Counted from the stretch's first letter, positions 8,568-18,079 are shown. The stretch: DNA of 64,000 nucleotides from an uncultured Thalassotalea sp. (GCA_947502355.1 CANMZP010000018.1:1-64000), one strand, 5' to 3'. Numbers and translations are program-made. Notes: generated from the sequence alone by a model not told the origin.

Positions 8568-10670
8568 CTAATATTCAATATTTCGCTTAAATGGTGGCAA
8601 TGAGTCAAGCAACTCTTTGCCATAGCGTTTAGATACCAACCGTCTGTCTAAAAGGGTGATCATACCCGTGTCTTTTTCGTTTCGTAATAAGCGACCGCAG
8701 GCTTGAATTAACTTCTTTGAAGCTTCAGGTACTGACAATTGCATAAATGGATTGCCACCTTTTAATTTTACGTATTCAGCCTGAGCTTGATCAACGGGTG
8801 AAGTGGGTACTGAAAAAGGTAACTTGGTGATGACTAAGTTTGTTAGGTAATGCCCTGGCAAATCTAACCCCTCAGAAAAACTTTGACTGCCAAAAATAAT
8901 GGAGGTTTTGCCCTCGTCACAAAGCTTTTTATGGCGTTCTAAAATATACTGTCGGGAATGCTCGCCTTGTACTAATACCGCTAATTTTTTCTTCTTACGA
9001 AGTGCTTCGGCAACGGTTTCCATTTGCCAATAAGAAGAGAATAACACCAGATTTCCTTCTTTTTTCTTTAATATACTTGGTAGTTTTTCGATAATTTCAT
9101 CGGTGAAAAGATCACTTACGTTGGGTTCATTTGCCATTTTAGGGATGGTTAACACCGCATTATTTTGATAATCAAATGGCGAGTTGAGCTTTTTATATTG
9201 TGTGCCATCGTTATTTTTCAAACCCGACTGTATTCTAAAGTGATCAAATTTATTCAGGGCGCACAAGGTAGCAGAGCAAAGCACTGCAGCATCGGCTTTA
9301 CTCCATAAATTATCTTCTAGCATAAAGCCAACTTCAATAGGGGATGCGCTAACCAAGTAGTCGTCCCTTTTACCCGATGTTTTCTCTACCCAACGCGCAA
9401 GTGGGGCGCCTTTATCTGGGTCGGTCTTAGCATACATGCCCCATATTTTCTCTAGGTTTTCAAGGCGTTGAATTACAAAGCCCGATTCAGCTAATAACGG
9501 CTCAGCTTGATGCATTTTAACAGCACCGTCTTTAACGTCTTCCATTAACATATTGTAGAGTTTGTTTATCTCTGAAAGGCTTTTTTTACTGGCACTTTGA
9601 ATATCTTCAGCCAAGTTTTTAAGGTTGTCGGGGATCAGGCCATTTTCAAATCGATATTGTTTATCTTCCATAAAAAACGCATTTTGGTTGGCATCCAAAA
9701 AGCCATTTACTTTTTGTAAATCGCTGATCACTTCTTGGGTGTAGTCAGCAAGCTTCAAACTGGGTGAAATACTTTTTTGAGATTTACACAAATTAGTGAT
9801 TTTATCGCCGGTTGATGCCACTTTACCTAGCCAATCTATGGCCCCTTTAACTGTTGCCATTGCGGAAGAATGATCGCGAGTGATGTCGGGTAAATGATGG
9901 GCCTCATCAATAATATAAATGCTGTCTTCGGGATCGGATAAAATGATCCCGCCACCTAATTCAATATCGGCTAACAACAAACTGTGGTTTACAACCAACA
10001 CATCGGCAACGTCCATATTATCGCGAGCCTTATGGAACGGGCAGTGCGTATGATCGCTTAGATGACGTAAACAACTGTGCTTGTCACTTTGAATGTGTTG
10101 CCAAACATGGTTGGGAATTGGGCTTGGCCATGAGTCTCTATCGCCTTGCCACTTACCATTATCAAGCTTTTCTTTGAGGTTGTTTAATAGCTTGATGTCA
10201 GACTCTTTTGGCTTTACTTCCCAAAGTAATACCTGTCCATCATCTTCGTTATTGTGACAAGCCAAGGCTAATCGTTGTTTACACACATACCGCTGCCGGC
10301 CTTTTACCAAGCAATACTCAAATTTAACGCCTGATTTTTCAACCAAAAAGGGTAAGTCTTTTAAATAAAGTTGTTCTTGTAGTGCAACCGTCGCCGTTGA
10401 AATAACCACTTTCTTTTTTCGGCTCATCGCTAAAGGAATTGCGCCAAGACAATAAGCAAGTGATTTCCCCGTACCCGTACCGGCTTCAATAACAATTTGC
10501 TTCCTGTCCTTGGAATACTCACCCCCTATGGTTTTAGCAATTTCGGCGATCAGATAGGCTTGTTCTTTTCGAGGGGTAAAATTTGGTAGATTATTACCTA
10601 TTTCTTTATACGCTTTGCGAATAATTTCCTTGGTTTTGTCACCTAACATAATTTTGGGGTTTCCATTCAT
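8568..10670 (-). CDS. dinG: ATP-dependent DNA helicase DinG
   Basis: A 700-residue XPD-like superfamily 2 helicase (E. coli DinG 716). Walker A AGTGTGKS is at 63-70. The Fe-S cluster cysteines lie in GRQRYVCKQR and HSCLRHLSDHTHCPFH. Other motifs are IIDEAHHLPD, VLCSATL, GSQSFSEGLDLPG and QACGRLLRNEKD. It unwinds 5'-overhang, R-loop and G4 structures in damage tolerance. It is divergent from polB; a LexA-box match begins 20 bases upstream of the start, so SOS control is likely. An internal ATG at codon 8 is an alternative start. Confidence 0.96.
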   Translation of the reverse strand: MNGNPKIMLGDKTKEIIRKAYKEIGNNLPNFTPRKEQAYLIAEIAKTIGGEYSKDRKQIVIEAGTGTGKSLAYCLGAIPLAMSRKKKVVISTATVALQEQLYLKDLPFLVEKSGVKFEYCLVKGRQRYVCKQRLALACHNNEDDGQVLLWEVKPKESDIKLLNNLKEKLDNGKWQGDRDSWPSPIPNHVWQHIQSDKHSCLRHLSDHTHCPFHKARDNMDVADVLVVNHSLLLADIELGGGIILSDPEDSIYIIDEAHHLPDITRDHSSAMATVKGAIDWLGKVASTGDKITNLCKSQKSISPSLKLADYTQEVISDLQKVNGFLDANQNAFFMEDKQYRFENGLIPDNLKNLAEDIQSASKKSLSEINKLYNMLMEDVKDGAVKMHQAEPLLAESGFVIQRLENLEKIWGMYAKTDPDKGAPLARWVEKTSGKRDDYLVSASPIEVGFMLEDNLWSKADAAVLCSATLCALNKFDHFRIQSGLKNNDGTQYKKLNSPFDYQNNAVLTIPKMANEPNVSDLFTDEIIEKLPSILKKKEGNLVLFSSYWQMETVAEALRKKKKLAVLVQGEHSRQYILERHKKLCDEGKTSIIFGSQSFSEGLDLPGHYLTNLVITKLPFSVPTSPVDQAQAEYVKLKGGNPFMQLSVPEASKKLIQACGRLLRNEKDTGMITLLDRRLVSKRYGKELLDSLPPFKRNIEY

Positions 10671-10689
10671 TGGCGGCTTTAATATACTG

Positions 10690-10705
10690 CTGTATATATT
10701 AACAG
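10690..10705. promoter_or_regulatory. LexA box (SOS operator) between dinG and polB
   Basis: The sequence CTGTATATATTAACAG fits CTG-N10-CAG and differs from the consensus CTGTATATATATACAG at only two positions. It sits 20 bases before dinG and 25 before polB on opposite strands. Both genes are LexA-regulated in E. coli, so one operator could control both directions. The functional inference is strong but not tested. Confidence 0.85.
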
Positions 10706-10730
10706 TTAAATTGTGGCTTTTCGAATATAA

Positions 10731-13181
10731 ATGAGCAATTCGCTTAAAACAGGTTTTATCTTAACTCGCCAGGTGCGAGATACCGATAATGGTATGGCCA
10801 TTATTTATTGGTTAAAAACTGATAGCGGCCCCGTGCAGCTGGTCATAAGTGATCAGGAATGTTTGATGTTTATCGAAGCAAAGTTTACTGAATATGCCGC
10901 CAGTTTACTCCACAGTATAGGGATCCCGTTTGAGCAGAAACCACTTAAATTAACCACATTTAATCATAACGATGTTCATGGTTTTTATTTTTCGAGCTTA
11001 TCACATTTTTATCGGGCCCGAGAAAACTTAAAAACAAACGGCATAAAATGTTACGAAGACGATATTCGCCCAGAAGATCGGTTTTTAATGGAGCGGTTTA
11101 TTACCGGCTCATGCCAATTTATTGGTGAGTTGAAAACACATAACATAGACAGTCTATGTAATTCTAACGTGCAGCATAAAAGCACGATCAACAGGGCTGA
11201 AAAGCGCATAGACAATCATGGTTTTCCCACATACCTAAATGGGAAAGCCAAAAAAAACGTCTATCAGCCAGCGTTGCACATGTTGTCAATCGATATTGAG
11301 TGCTCGGGAAAAGGCGAGTTATTTTCAATCGGGGCTTATAGCGACAAAGCGCAAAAAGTTTTTATGATTGGTAACCCTCAAGTTGATGCACATGAATATA
11401 TTTGCTGGGTTAAGGATGAAAGTGAATTACTGTATCAGTTTATTGAGTGGTTTAATGACTATGACCCCGATATTATTATTGGTTGGAACGTCATTAATTT
11501 TGATTTTAAATTACTGCAAAGCCGCTGTGAGCGTCACAACATTAAATTTGCTATCGGCCGTGATGGTGCATCGCCATTTTGGCGTCAGAATCGACAAAGC
11601 CCCGATCAAAACTACATCTTAATCCCTGGTCGGGTTGTCCTTGATGGCATAGATTTAATGAAAACCGCAACGTACAATTTTGCTAGTTTTTCCCTTGATA
11701 ATGTGGCCCGTGAAATATTGGGCATAGGTAAAAAAATTGATGATGTGGACAATCGATTATCTGAAATTATTTATAAATTTAATCATGATAAACAAGAACT
11801 CGCAAAGTATAACTTGGAAGACTGTCGACTAGTCTGGTTAATTTTTGTCAAAACTCAATTATTAGAGTTTGCCATATTACGATCGTCACTTACCGGACTT
11901 GAGCTCGATAGAGTGGGGGGCTCTGTTGCCGCTTTTACTAATTTGTATTTACCCAAGTTACACCGCAAGGGCTATGTCGCTCCTAATATGGGGGACGGGG
12001 CCAGCGATTTGGTGTCACCGGGCGGTTATGTTATGGATTCTATACCAGGCCTTTATAAAAACGTTCTTGTGCTTGATTTTAAAAGTCTATACCCAAGCAT
12101 TATTCGCACCTTTAAGATTGATCCTTTGGGCTTAATTGAAGGCTTGAAAGAATCCAAGGAAGACACACAGGACAGTATAAGTGGTTTTGATGGAGCCTAT
12201 TTCTCGCGTACAGAGCATTTTTTACCGGATATCATCGAACAACTTTGGGCGGAGCGCGATAAAGCCAAGCGTCAAAAAAATGAGCCCCTATCGCAAGCTA
12301 TTAAAATCATCATGAATTCTTTTTACGGGGTGTTAGGCTCAAACGGTTGCCGTTTTTTCGACCCTAGACTATCCGGTTCAATAACAAAACGCTCCCACCA
12401 GCTTTTAAACACCACAAAGTCTTGGATAGAAGAGTGTGGATATAAAGTGATTTATGGTGATACGGACTCTATTTTTGTGCATGTTGGCGAAGACAAAGAT
12501 GATGGGCAATGCCAACACATTGGCAAAACGCTAATGGACTTGGTCAATCGCAAATGGCAAGAAGAGTTACAATTGAGCCATCGTCTGCAAAGTAAACTTG
12601 AAATTGAATTTGAAACTCATTTTCATCAGTTTTTAATGCCAACTGTTAGAAATCAGGAAATAGGTACCAAGAAACGCTACGCCGGCCTGGTCGGCAGGGC
12701 AGAATCTGAACGATTGGTATTTAAAGGGCTAGAAAGCGTACGAACTGACTGGACCTTGTTAGCGAAACATTTTCAACAAGCGTTGTATTTAAAAGTCTTT
12801 AAAGGCGCACCCGTTGATGAGTATATTTTGGCAATGGTGGCCGATACCTTAACTGGTAAATTTGATGATCAATTAATTTACCGAAAGCGATTACGCAGGC
12901 GATTGAGTGAATATCAAAAAAATATTCCACCGCATGTGAAAGCTGCCCGACATGCCGATGAACAAAATCAACAAAATGGACAGCCATTAAAATATCAAAA
13001 CAAAGGTTGGATAGAGTATGTGATGACGCATCAAGGGCCGCAAACATTAAAGCATCAAAGTGCGAAAATTGATTATGAGTTTTATATTGAGCGTCAACTT
13101 GAAGCCGTCGCAGATGGCATTTTACCCTTTATTGGGAAGTCGTTTAAGCAAGTTTGTGATGATCAATTAAAGCTTTTTTAG
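10731..13181 (+). CDS. polB: DNA polymerase II
   Basis: An 816-residue family B polymerase used in damage-tolerant repair synthesis. The exonuclease domain has SIDIE (Asp188, Glu190), GWNVINFDF and YNLEDCRLV. Polymerase motifs are A DFKSLYPSII (from Asp449), B KIIMNSFYG and C YGDTDS (575-580), so both activities look intact. The linker between the N-terminal domain and the exonuclease is about 28 residues longer than in E. coli Pol II, as I recall that sequence. A REP palindrome (11141-11161) lies in frame inside it, encoding HNIDSLCN (137-144). The gene shares a LexA box with divergent dinG. Confidence 0.96.
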   Translation: MSNSLKTGFILTRQVRDTDNGMAIIYWLKTDSGPVQLVISDQECLMFIEAKFTEYAASLLHSIGIPFEQKPLKLTTFNHNDVHGFYFSSLSHFYRARENLKTNGIKCYEDDIRPEDRFLMERFITGSCQFIGELKTHNIDSLCNSNVQHKSTINRAEKRIDNHGFPTYLNGKAKKNVYQPALHMLSIDIECSGKGELFSIGAYSDKAQKVFMIGNPQVDAHEYICWVKDESELLYQFIEWFNDYDPDIIIGWNVINFDFKLLQSRCERHNIKFAIGRDGASPFWRQNRQSPDQNYILIPGRVVLDGIDLMKTATYNFASFSLDNVAREILGIGKKIDDVDNRLSEIIYKFNHDKQELAKYNLEDCRLVWLIFVKTQLLEFAILRSSLTGLELDRVGGSVAAFTNLYLPKLHRKGYVAPNMGDGASDLVSPGGYVMDSIPGLYKNVLVLDFKSLYPSIIRTFKIDPLGLIEGLKESKEDTQDSISGFDGAYFSRTEHFLPDIIEQLWAERDKAKRQKNEPLSQAIKIIMNSFYGVLGSNGCRFFDPRLSGSITKRSHQLLNTTKSWIEECGYKVIYGDTDSIFVHVGEDKDDGQCQHIGKTLMDLVNRKWQEELQLSHRLQSKLEIEFETHFHQFLMPTVRNQEIGTKKRYAGLVGRAESERLVFKGLESVRTDWTLLAKHFQQALYLKVFKGAPVDEYILAMVADTLTGKFDDQLIYRKRLRRRLSEYQKNIPPHVKAARHADEQNQQNGQPLKYQNKGWIEYVMTHQGPQTLKHQSAKIDYEFYIERQLEAVADGILPFIGKSFKQVCDDQLKLF
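11141..11161. repeat. REP palindrome inside the polB coding sequence
   Basis: The sequence is TAACATAGAC-A-GTCTATGTAA, one base from the perfect palindrome. It is read as His-Asn-Ile-Asp-Ser-Leu-Cys-Asn without breaking the frame. It lies in the variable linker ahead of the exonuclease domain. Confidence 0.92.
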
Positions 13182-13392
13182 AAATAGGTTACGTGTTAAA
13201 GGGCCCAAAAAAATTGGCCGATTCAACGTTAGAATGATGCTGATGAGCTCATCGTATGATGTAAAAACCCTTTAACATCAATGGTAAAGGTGCGTTTCTA
13301 ATTTAAAGTTAATATAACCAACAAATAACAAAAAGGTCTGACCTGCTATGGTAAGTTTTATATTGTCTTGCATTTCATAACAAGGAGCAATT

Positions 13393-13605
13393 ATGCACAC
13401 ACAAGAGTTAACAAAATACAACGAGTATCAAGAGCACATCACAGACCAGGTTAAAAGCATTTCTTTTTCAAAATATTTGAGCGATTTTCATGGCTTTAAT
13501 ACGAAAAAACAATTTGAAACCTTCTTGAATATCCCTAATTTACCAACAGCCATTATCGATGATTTGGTTGCCATGATAGAAATCTGCAAATGGCATGAAA
13601 GTTAA
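13393..13605 (+). CDS. Small hypothetical protein
   Basis: A 70-residue soluble, probably helical protein (MHTQELTKYNEYQ... ending CKWHES), with no signal peptide or membrane helix. It has a very good ribosome-binding site (AAGGAG seven bases before the ATG) and stands alone between polB and metC. I do not recognise the family. It is most likely a lineage-specific conserved small protein. Confidence 0.65.
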   Translation: MHTQELTKYNEYQEHITDQVKSISFSKYLSDFHGFNTKKQFETFLNIPNLPTAIIDDLVAMIEICKWHES

Positions 13606-13714
13606 ATGAAAACTAAAACAGCAGTTTGTTGGCTTATTTTGGCCTTTAATTATGGGGAAAGACCAATAAATAAAGCTTTATAGCAAATAATGCAAAAGCA
13701 ACGATTCAGGACAA

Positions 13715-13720
13715 TATAAT
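13715..13720 (+). promoter_or_regulatory. Consensus -10 of a candidate small RNA
   Basis: A perfect TATAAT. The best -35 (TGCAAA, 13691-13696, 18-base spacing) is poor, so the promoter may need an activator. The distance to the downstream terminator predicts a transcript of about 80 bases. Confidence 0.4.
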
Positions 13721-13726
13721 AGATGT

Positions 13727-13806
13727 AAGACCGTTTAGTTCCTGAATACGAAATGACAACAATTGTAGTTTACAGCCTTAAAGGAAACTTTAAGGCTGTT
13801 TTGTTT
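13727..13806 (+). ncRNA. Candidate intergenic small RNA with strong terminator
   Basis: A consensus -10 (13715-13720) is followed about 55 bases later by a strong intrinsic terminator: a perfect 12-base-pair stem ACAGCCTTAAAG/CTTTAAGGCTGT with a GAAA tetraloop (13774-13801), then TTTGTTTG. No credible gene is enclosed. The arrangement is that of a free-standing regulatory RNA of about 80 bases. It does not match Spot 42 or RyhB as I know them. The exact 5' end is a guess. Confidence 0.45.
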
Positions 13807-14185
13807 GTGCTCTTAAATTTTAACGCTATCTCATTGCATGTTGAGGTGTTGCTTAACCTTTTAGTCGCTCTTGTACTTTCAACTCTATTTATTCAAAACA
13901 TCAAATCCGTTAAAAAACAGCCTACTTGTGTGAACGCTGGTTAGAAATCGCCATTATTTACCTAAACTTAAATGAGTTAACTATATCAACTGAAAATGCA
14001 AAGATATTTCTGTTTGCTTTGTCATAAATACTCTTTAAGTCATTGTATGAAAAAGAATCGAGTTAACGACCTTCTGGAAATAATTCGTGCCTTTTAATTA
14101 AATACCATGTATAAATATTTGGATGGCTAGATAGCTAATTGTTTTTTCATATTTCGTTATATTTCAAGCGTGGAAGGGGATTTTT

Positions 14186-15367
14186 GTGAAAAGAGATACC
14201 AAAATTGTTAATGCAGGTCGAGATTCTAAATGGACAAAAGGCATTGTTAATCCCCCATTATATCGGGCATCAACGGTGGTATTTGACTCTGTCGAGCAAA
14301 TGAAACACGCGACATTAAACCGAGCTAATCAGGAAATGTTTTATGGACGCAGGGGTACGCCCACCACATTTTCATTCGCAGATGCGATGACAGAGCTCGA
14401 AGGGGGCGCGGGCTGTTATGTGTATCCTTGCGGTACGGCGGCCATTACTTCGGCTATTTTGTCTTTTGTAAAAAGCGGCGATCATATATTAATGGTCGAT
14501 ACTGCTTATGAACCAACCCGAGATTTTGCTGATAAAACATTGAATCGATTTGGTGTCGAAGTCACTTACTATGACCCACTAATTGGTCAAAACATCAAGT
14601 CGCTTATCCAAGAGAATACCAAGGTGATCTTTTTAGAATCTCCAGGCTCATTAACCATGGAAGTACAAGATGTGCCCGGAATTTGTGATGTAGCCCGCCA
14701 ACATCAAAATGATATTACGGTGATTTTAGATAATACCTGGGCATCGCCAATTCACTTTAAACCCTTTGAACATGGCGTCGATGTTAGCGTACAAGCGGCC
14801 ACAAAATACGTTGTGGGTCATTCAGATGTCATGCTCGGTACCGCAACTGCAAATGAGAAAAGCTGGCCGATACTGCGCGAAAACTCATACTTGTTAGGGC
14901 AGTGTGCATCACCTGATGATATTTATTTGGCTGCTCGAGGCATTCGAACTTTAGGGGTCAGGTTAAAGCAGCATCAACAAAGCTCTCTAGAAATAGCCAC
15001 TTGGCTGCAGCAACGACCAGAGGTTGAAACGGTGCTACACCCGGCCTTGTCAACCTGCCCAGGCCATGAATTGTTTAAGCGGGATTTTGAAGGGGGCAAT
15101 GGCTTGTTCTCGTTTGTCTTAAAAGACTCATCACCGCAAGGGCTTACTGCGTTACTCGATGGTATGGACCACTTTAAAATGGGCTTTTCTTGGGGCGGTT
15201 ATGAAAGTTTAATTATGGCGGTTAACAATTTAAAACACATGCGTACCGCAACCACATGGCCATATGATAAACCCCTGATTCGATTGCATATTGGCCTTGA
15301 AGATGTGGAAGACCTAAAAGCTGATTTAGATGCTGGTTTTAACCGTTTAGCCAAGTATTTAGACTAG
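14186..15367 (+). CDS. metC: Cystathionine beta-lyase
   Basis: A 393-residue PLP-dependent trans-sulfuration enzyme that cleaves cystathionine to homocysteine, pyruvate and ammonia in methionine synthesis. Lys207 in QAATKYVVGHSD is the Schiff-base lysine; LDNTWASP holds the cofactor-ring Asp, and YGRRGTPT contributes to phosphate binding. The bacterial MetC lineage is favoured over MetB by overall sequence. The start is a GTG with GGAAGGGGA five bases upstream. It is a single gene followed by nhaA on the same strand after 104 bases. Confidence 0.92.
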   Translation: MKRDTKIVNAGRDSKWTKGIVNPPLYRASTVVFDSVEQMKHATLNRANQEMFYGRRGTPTTFSFADAMTELEGGAGCYVYPCGTAAITSAILSFVKSGDHILMVDTAYEPTRDFADKTLNRFGVEVTYYDPLIGQNIKSLIQENTKVIFLESPGSLTMEVQDVPGICDVARQHQNDITVILDNTWASPIHFKPFEHGVDVSVQAATKYVVGHSDVMLGTATANEKSWPILRENSYLLGQCASPDDIYLAARGIRTLGVRLKQHQQSSLEIATWLQQRPEVETVLHPALSTCPGHELFKRDFEGGNGLFSFVLKDSSPQGLTALLDGMDHFKMGFSWGGYESLIMAVNNLKHMRTATTWPYDKPLIRLHIGLEDVEDLKADLDAGFNRLAKYLD

Positions 15368-15471
15368 AGTATTGTCTTTTATGATATCGTCCCAATTTAA
15401 CATATTAATATTGTTATGTTTGCAAGCACATAACACCATTAAAAAATAACAAATATCTCGTAAGGAGAATC

Positions 15472-16668
15472 ATGCAAAAAACGGAAGAAAACTTTTTAAG
15501 CGAATTTTTTAAGCTGGAATCAGCTGCAGGGATCATTTTGATGATGTCTGCGCTATTAGCCATAATTTGTGCCAATACTTTTTTAAACGACTACTACAGC
15601 TTATTTTTAGATACACCCGTTGCGGTTATTGTTGGACCGCTGGAAATCGCCAAACCTTTGTTATTATGGATTAACGATGGCTTAATGGCCGTGTTTTTCC
15701 TACTTGTTGGTCTGGAACTTAAAAGGGAGCTCATTGAAGGCGAGCTGGCGGATAAACGCAATATCATTTTACCTGGCGTTGGTGCCATTGGTGGTATGGT
15801 TTTTCCTGCGCTTATTTATGTGTATTTTAACTATGATGATCCCATGGCAATCAACGGTTGGGCCATCCCTGCCGCTACCGACATTGCGTTTGCATTAGGT
15901 GTTTTAGCGTTATTAGGCTCTAGGGTACCGACCACGGTTAAAATATTCCTGACATCGTTAGCTATTTTTGACGACATCGGTGCGATCATCATCATCGCCT
16001 TATTCTACACCGACGATATCTCATTAATGAGTTTAGCGGTAGTCGCATTCTGTTTACCTATTTTGTATTTATTAAATCGTTATAGAGTCGAAGCGCGCAG
16101 CCTTTACCTTTTGATTGGGTTGATTATGTGGGTTGCCATGCTTAAATCGGGAGTACATGCGACGTTAGCTGGTGTTTTAATCGCGTTGTTTATTCCGTTA
16201 AAATCGAAAAAGGGCCCAGACCATTCTCCTCTTAAAGAGCTAGAGCATGATTTGCATTCAGTCGTCGCGTTTTTTGTTCTACCGGTGTTCGCTTTTGCCA
16301 ATGCGGGAATAAGCCTACAGGGCGTCGGTATTGATGAAGTGATGCACGATGTGCCCATTGGTATTGCATTAGGCTTATTGGTAGGAAAGCAACTGGGCGT
16401 ATTTGGCTTATGTTGGTTGGCCATAAAAATGAATTTGGCCAAATTACCAAAAGGCATGAACTGGACAACGTTGTATGGTACAGCAGCCCTTTGTGGTATT
16501 GGCTTTACAATGAGTTTATTTATTGGTTCGCTTACATTCGAGGCGACCGATTTTAATAAATTATTCGATGAGCGCCTAGGTATCATCGTTGGTTCATTAA
16601 TTTCAGGCATTATAGGCTACGTAATTTTGAAGTTCTCATTACCTCAAGTACAAAAACAAAGCAATTAA
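15472..16668 (+). CDS. nhaA: Na+/H+ antiporter NhaA
   Basis: A 398-residue inner-membrane antiporter with about 12 helices that exports Na+ or Li+ in exchange for H+, as expected in a marine organism. The key acidic residues are present: Asp137 (ATDIAFALG) and the ion-binding pair Asp167-Asp168 (IFDDIGA), equivalent to Asp133, Asp163 and Asp164 of E. coli. The lysine of the GKQLGVFG segment is also present. The ATG is preceded by AAGGAGAATC. A REP array begins 15 bases after its stop and could stabilise or end its mRNA. Confidence 0.97.
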   Translation: MQKTEENFLSEFFKLESAAGIILMMSALLAIICANTFLNDYYSLFLDTPVAVIVGPLEIAKPLLLWINDGLMAVFFLLVGLELKRELIEGELADKRNIILPGVGAIGGMVFPALIYVYFNYDDPMAINGWAIPAATDIAFALGVLALLGSRVPTTVKIFLTSLAIFDDIGAIIIIALFYTDDISLMSLAVVAFCLPILYLLNRYRVEARSLYLLIGLIMWVAMLKSGVHATLAGVLIALFIPLKSKKGPDHSPLKELEHDLHSVVAFFVLPVFAFANAGISLQGVGIDEVMHDVPIGIALGLLVGKQLGVFGLCWLAIKMNLAKLPKGMNWTTLYGTAALCGIGFTMSLFIGSLTFEATDFNKLFDERLGIIVGSLISGIIGYVILKFSLPQVQKQSN

Positions 16669-16683
16669 TCCCCTTATTACAAT

Positions 16684-16852
16684 GACTGTCTATGTAACCG
16701 ATAACTTAACATAGACAGTCTATGTATTCCCTCCCATCAAATTAACTTAACATAGACAGTCTATGTAATTCCCATCCATCAAAATGACTTAACATAGACA
16801 GTCTATGTAATTCCCTCTTATCAAATTGACTTAACATAGACAGTCTATGTAA
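16684..16852. repeat. REP array, four palindromes plus a half-site, 41-42-base period
   Basis: A half-site (GACTGTCTATGTAA, 16684-16697) precedes four palindromes of the TAACATAGAC-A-GTCTATGTAA form at 16707-16727, 16748-16768, 16790-16810 and 16832-16852. Linkers are near-identical (TTCCC..ATCAAA..GACT). The array sits directly downstream of nhaA. Confidence 0.92.
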
Positions 16853-17244
16853 TTCAGCCTGGCCATTGGCGATTAATCAATATAATTAACCTTGTTTTAC
16901 CACTTGCAATTCGTCTTATAAATTTAGGTATGCTGACTTTAAAATGACGTTTACAAAACGGTTACCTAGCATAACTTTCTTTAACGTAGATTTAATTGAC
17001 CGCATACAAGGCATTGGTAGAATGCGATTCAAATAAACCTGTTCTTCTTGCTCTTATAATAAAAATCCAGTTTTTTTGGCGCTGTTGATGTGCCAATGCC
17101 TTGCTTGTTTATAAATCAAGGGGCTTTAAAGCCACTCTTACAGTGTCATGCTTATTTATCCCCTTTAACGTGTGGGGGACAGTCGTTGTGCTTTCGCTTT
17201 ACCAACAGGTTTTAGATGTTTAATTTTAATATTGGGAAATATCT
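16853..17244. other. Intergenic region with an 11-base inverted repeat
   Basis: I see no gene. CAAGGCATTGG (17007-17017) and CCAATGCCTTG (17093-17103) are a perfect inverted repeat around a 75-base interior, possibly a structured RNA element or chance. The end of the region should contain the promoter of the following lipoprotein gene. Confidence 0.4.
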
Positions 17245-17997
17245 ATGAAAAAAATAATGGGAGCAGCTTTATTACCTGCTTTAGTTTTGGGATTGGTCGG
17301 TTGCGGCTCTAGTAGCAGTTCAGAGGATGACCATGAAGCCAACTGGCAGGTTATTGACCTTTCTAGCGAAAATGCTGAAGGCGGTGTTGATGCAATCGAA
17401 TATTGGGGATTGTGGACAGAAGATACGGATTGCATGCTTGAAGATGGCTCTTCTATTTGTTCGATAGCCGAACCGTTTATCCCAATGGATTATGATATTT
17501 ACACTAGCCTGACATTTCAAAACTTAACCTCTATTTATAACCAGGCGGGCTCAAACCCAGTAAGTCGAAGTTACTATTTGATAACCTCTGAAGGCAATTT
17601 ACGTGGTTATTTAATCCAAAAGGGGGGAAGTAAACTCAACGATTCGGACCAATTTAGTAGTGTGTTTGATGAGTCATATTCAGATATTAAATCGGTTATC
17701 GTTGAAAAAGAAAACTTTGGTTATTCGTTAAATGTTAGTAACCATGAGCTTGGTGAAGATGAGCCTATTCTATCTTGTTTAATGGATACCTTTGATATCG
17801 GAAATGCCGAGTTGAAATGTACTTATTATACAAACGATTCGTATGTTGTTTCGGAACTAACCGATGCGCCGCTGTTTCCAAGTATTGATGGTATCTTTGA
17901 CATGGATACATTTTTAGAAATGAACGACTTAAAAAACGGTGAATTCAGTTTAGAAGTTCTAAATTATGTCCTTGATAAGACAGGGCTTAACCTGTAA
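17245..17997 (+). CDS. Hypothetical lipoprotein
   Basis: A 250-residue protein with a type II signal peptide: MKKIMGAALLPALVLGLVGC, lipobox LVGC with Cys20 as the lipidation site, followed by a Ser-rich tether (GSSSSSEDD). The absence of Asp at +2 suggests sorting to the outer membrane. Three to four further cysteines could form disulfides. I do not recognise the domain. It stands alone and converges on the molybdopterin oxidoreductase. Confidence 0.75.
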   Translation: MKKIMGAALLPALVLGLVGCGSSSSSEDDHEANWQVIDLSSENAEGGVDAIEYWGLWTEDTDCMLEDGSSICSIAEPFIPMDYDIYTSLTFQNLTSIYNQAGSNPVSRSYYLITSEGNLRGYLIQKGGSKLNDSDQFSSVFDESYSDIKSVIVEKENFGYSLNVSNHELGEDEPILSCLMDTFDIGNAELKCTYYTNDSYVVSELTDAPLFPSIDGIFDMDTFLEMNDLKNGEFSLEVLNYVLDKTGLNL

Positions 17998-18008
17998 AAA
18001 ATATAATC

Positions 18009-18035
18009 ACAGGCAATGTGTAATACATTGCCTGT
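18009..18035. other. Perfect 11-base-pair hairpin after the lipoprotein gene
   Basis: ACAGGCAATGT and ACATTGCCTGT surround GTAAT. It lies between two convergent genes but lacks a T-run, so it is more likely an mRNA-stabilising or assisting hairpin than a terminator by itself. Confidence 0.5.
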
Positions 18036-18043
18036 TATGCATT

Positions 18044-18079
18044 AAACTAATCAGATTATCCGCTGATTAGTTTGTTTTT
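18044..18079 (+). terminator. Terminator of the lipoprotein gene, overlapping the next gene's 3' end
   Basis: AAACTAATCAG pairs perfectly with CTGATTAGTTT (18063-18073) and is followed by GTTTTTC. The 3' arm lies inside the last codons of the convergent oxidoreductase gene, so the terminator is embedded in coding sequence. Confidence 0.65.

Larger units (their letters stand above)
13606..14185. other. 580-base gap between a small gene and metC
   Basis: The only structured element I see is the candidate small RNA at 13727-13806. The frame 13753-13944 overlaps its terminator hairpin and is not credited. The last 240 bases are AT-rich and presumably carry the metC promoter; no clear MetJ operator was seen. 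Confidence 0.5.

Noticed and set aside
13753-13944. 63-codon plus-strand frame
   Set aside because: It lacks a ribosome-binding site and runs through a perfect terminator hairpin near its start; composition is that of AT-rich non-coding DNA.
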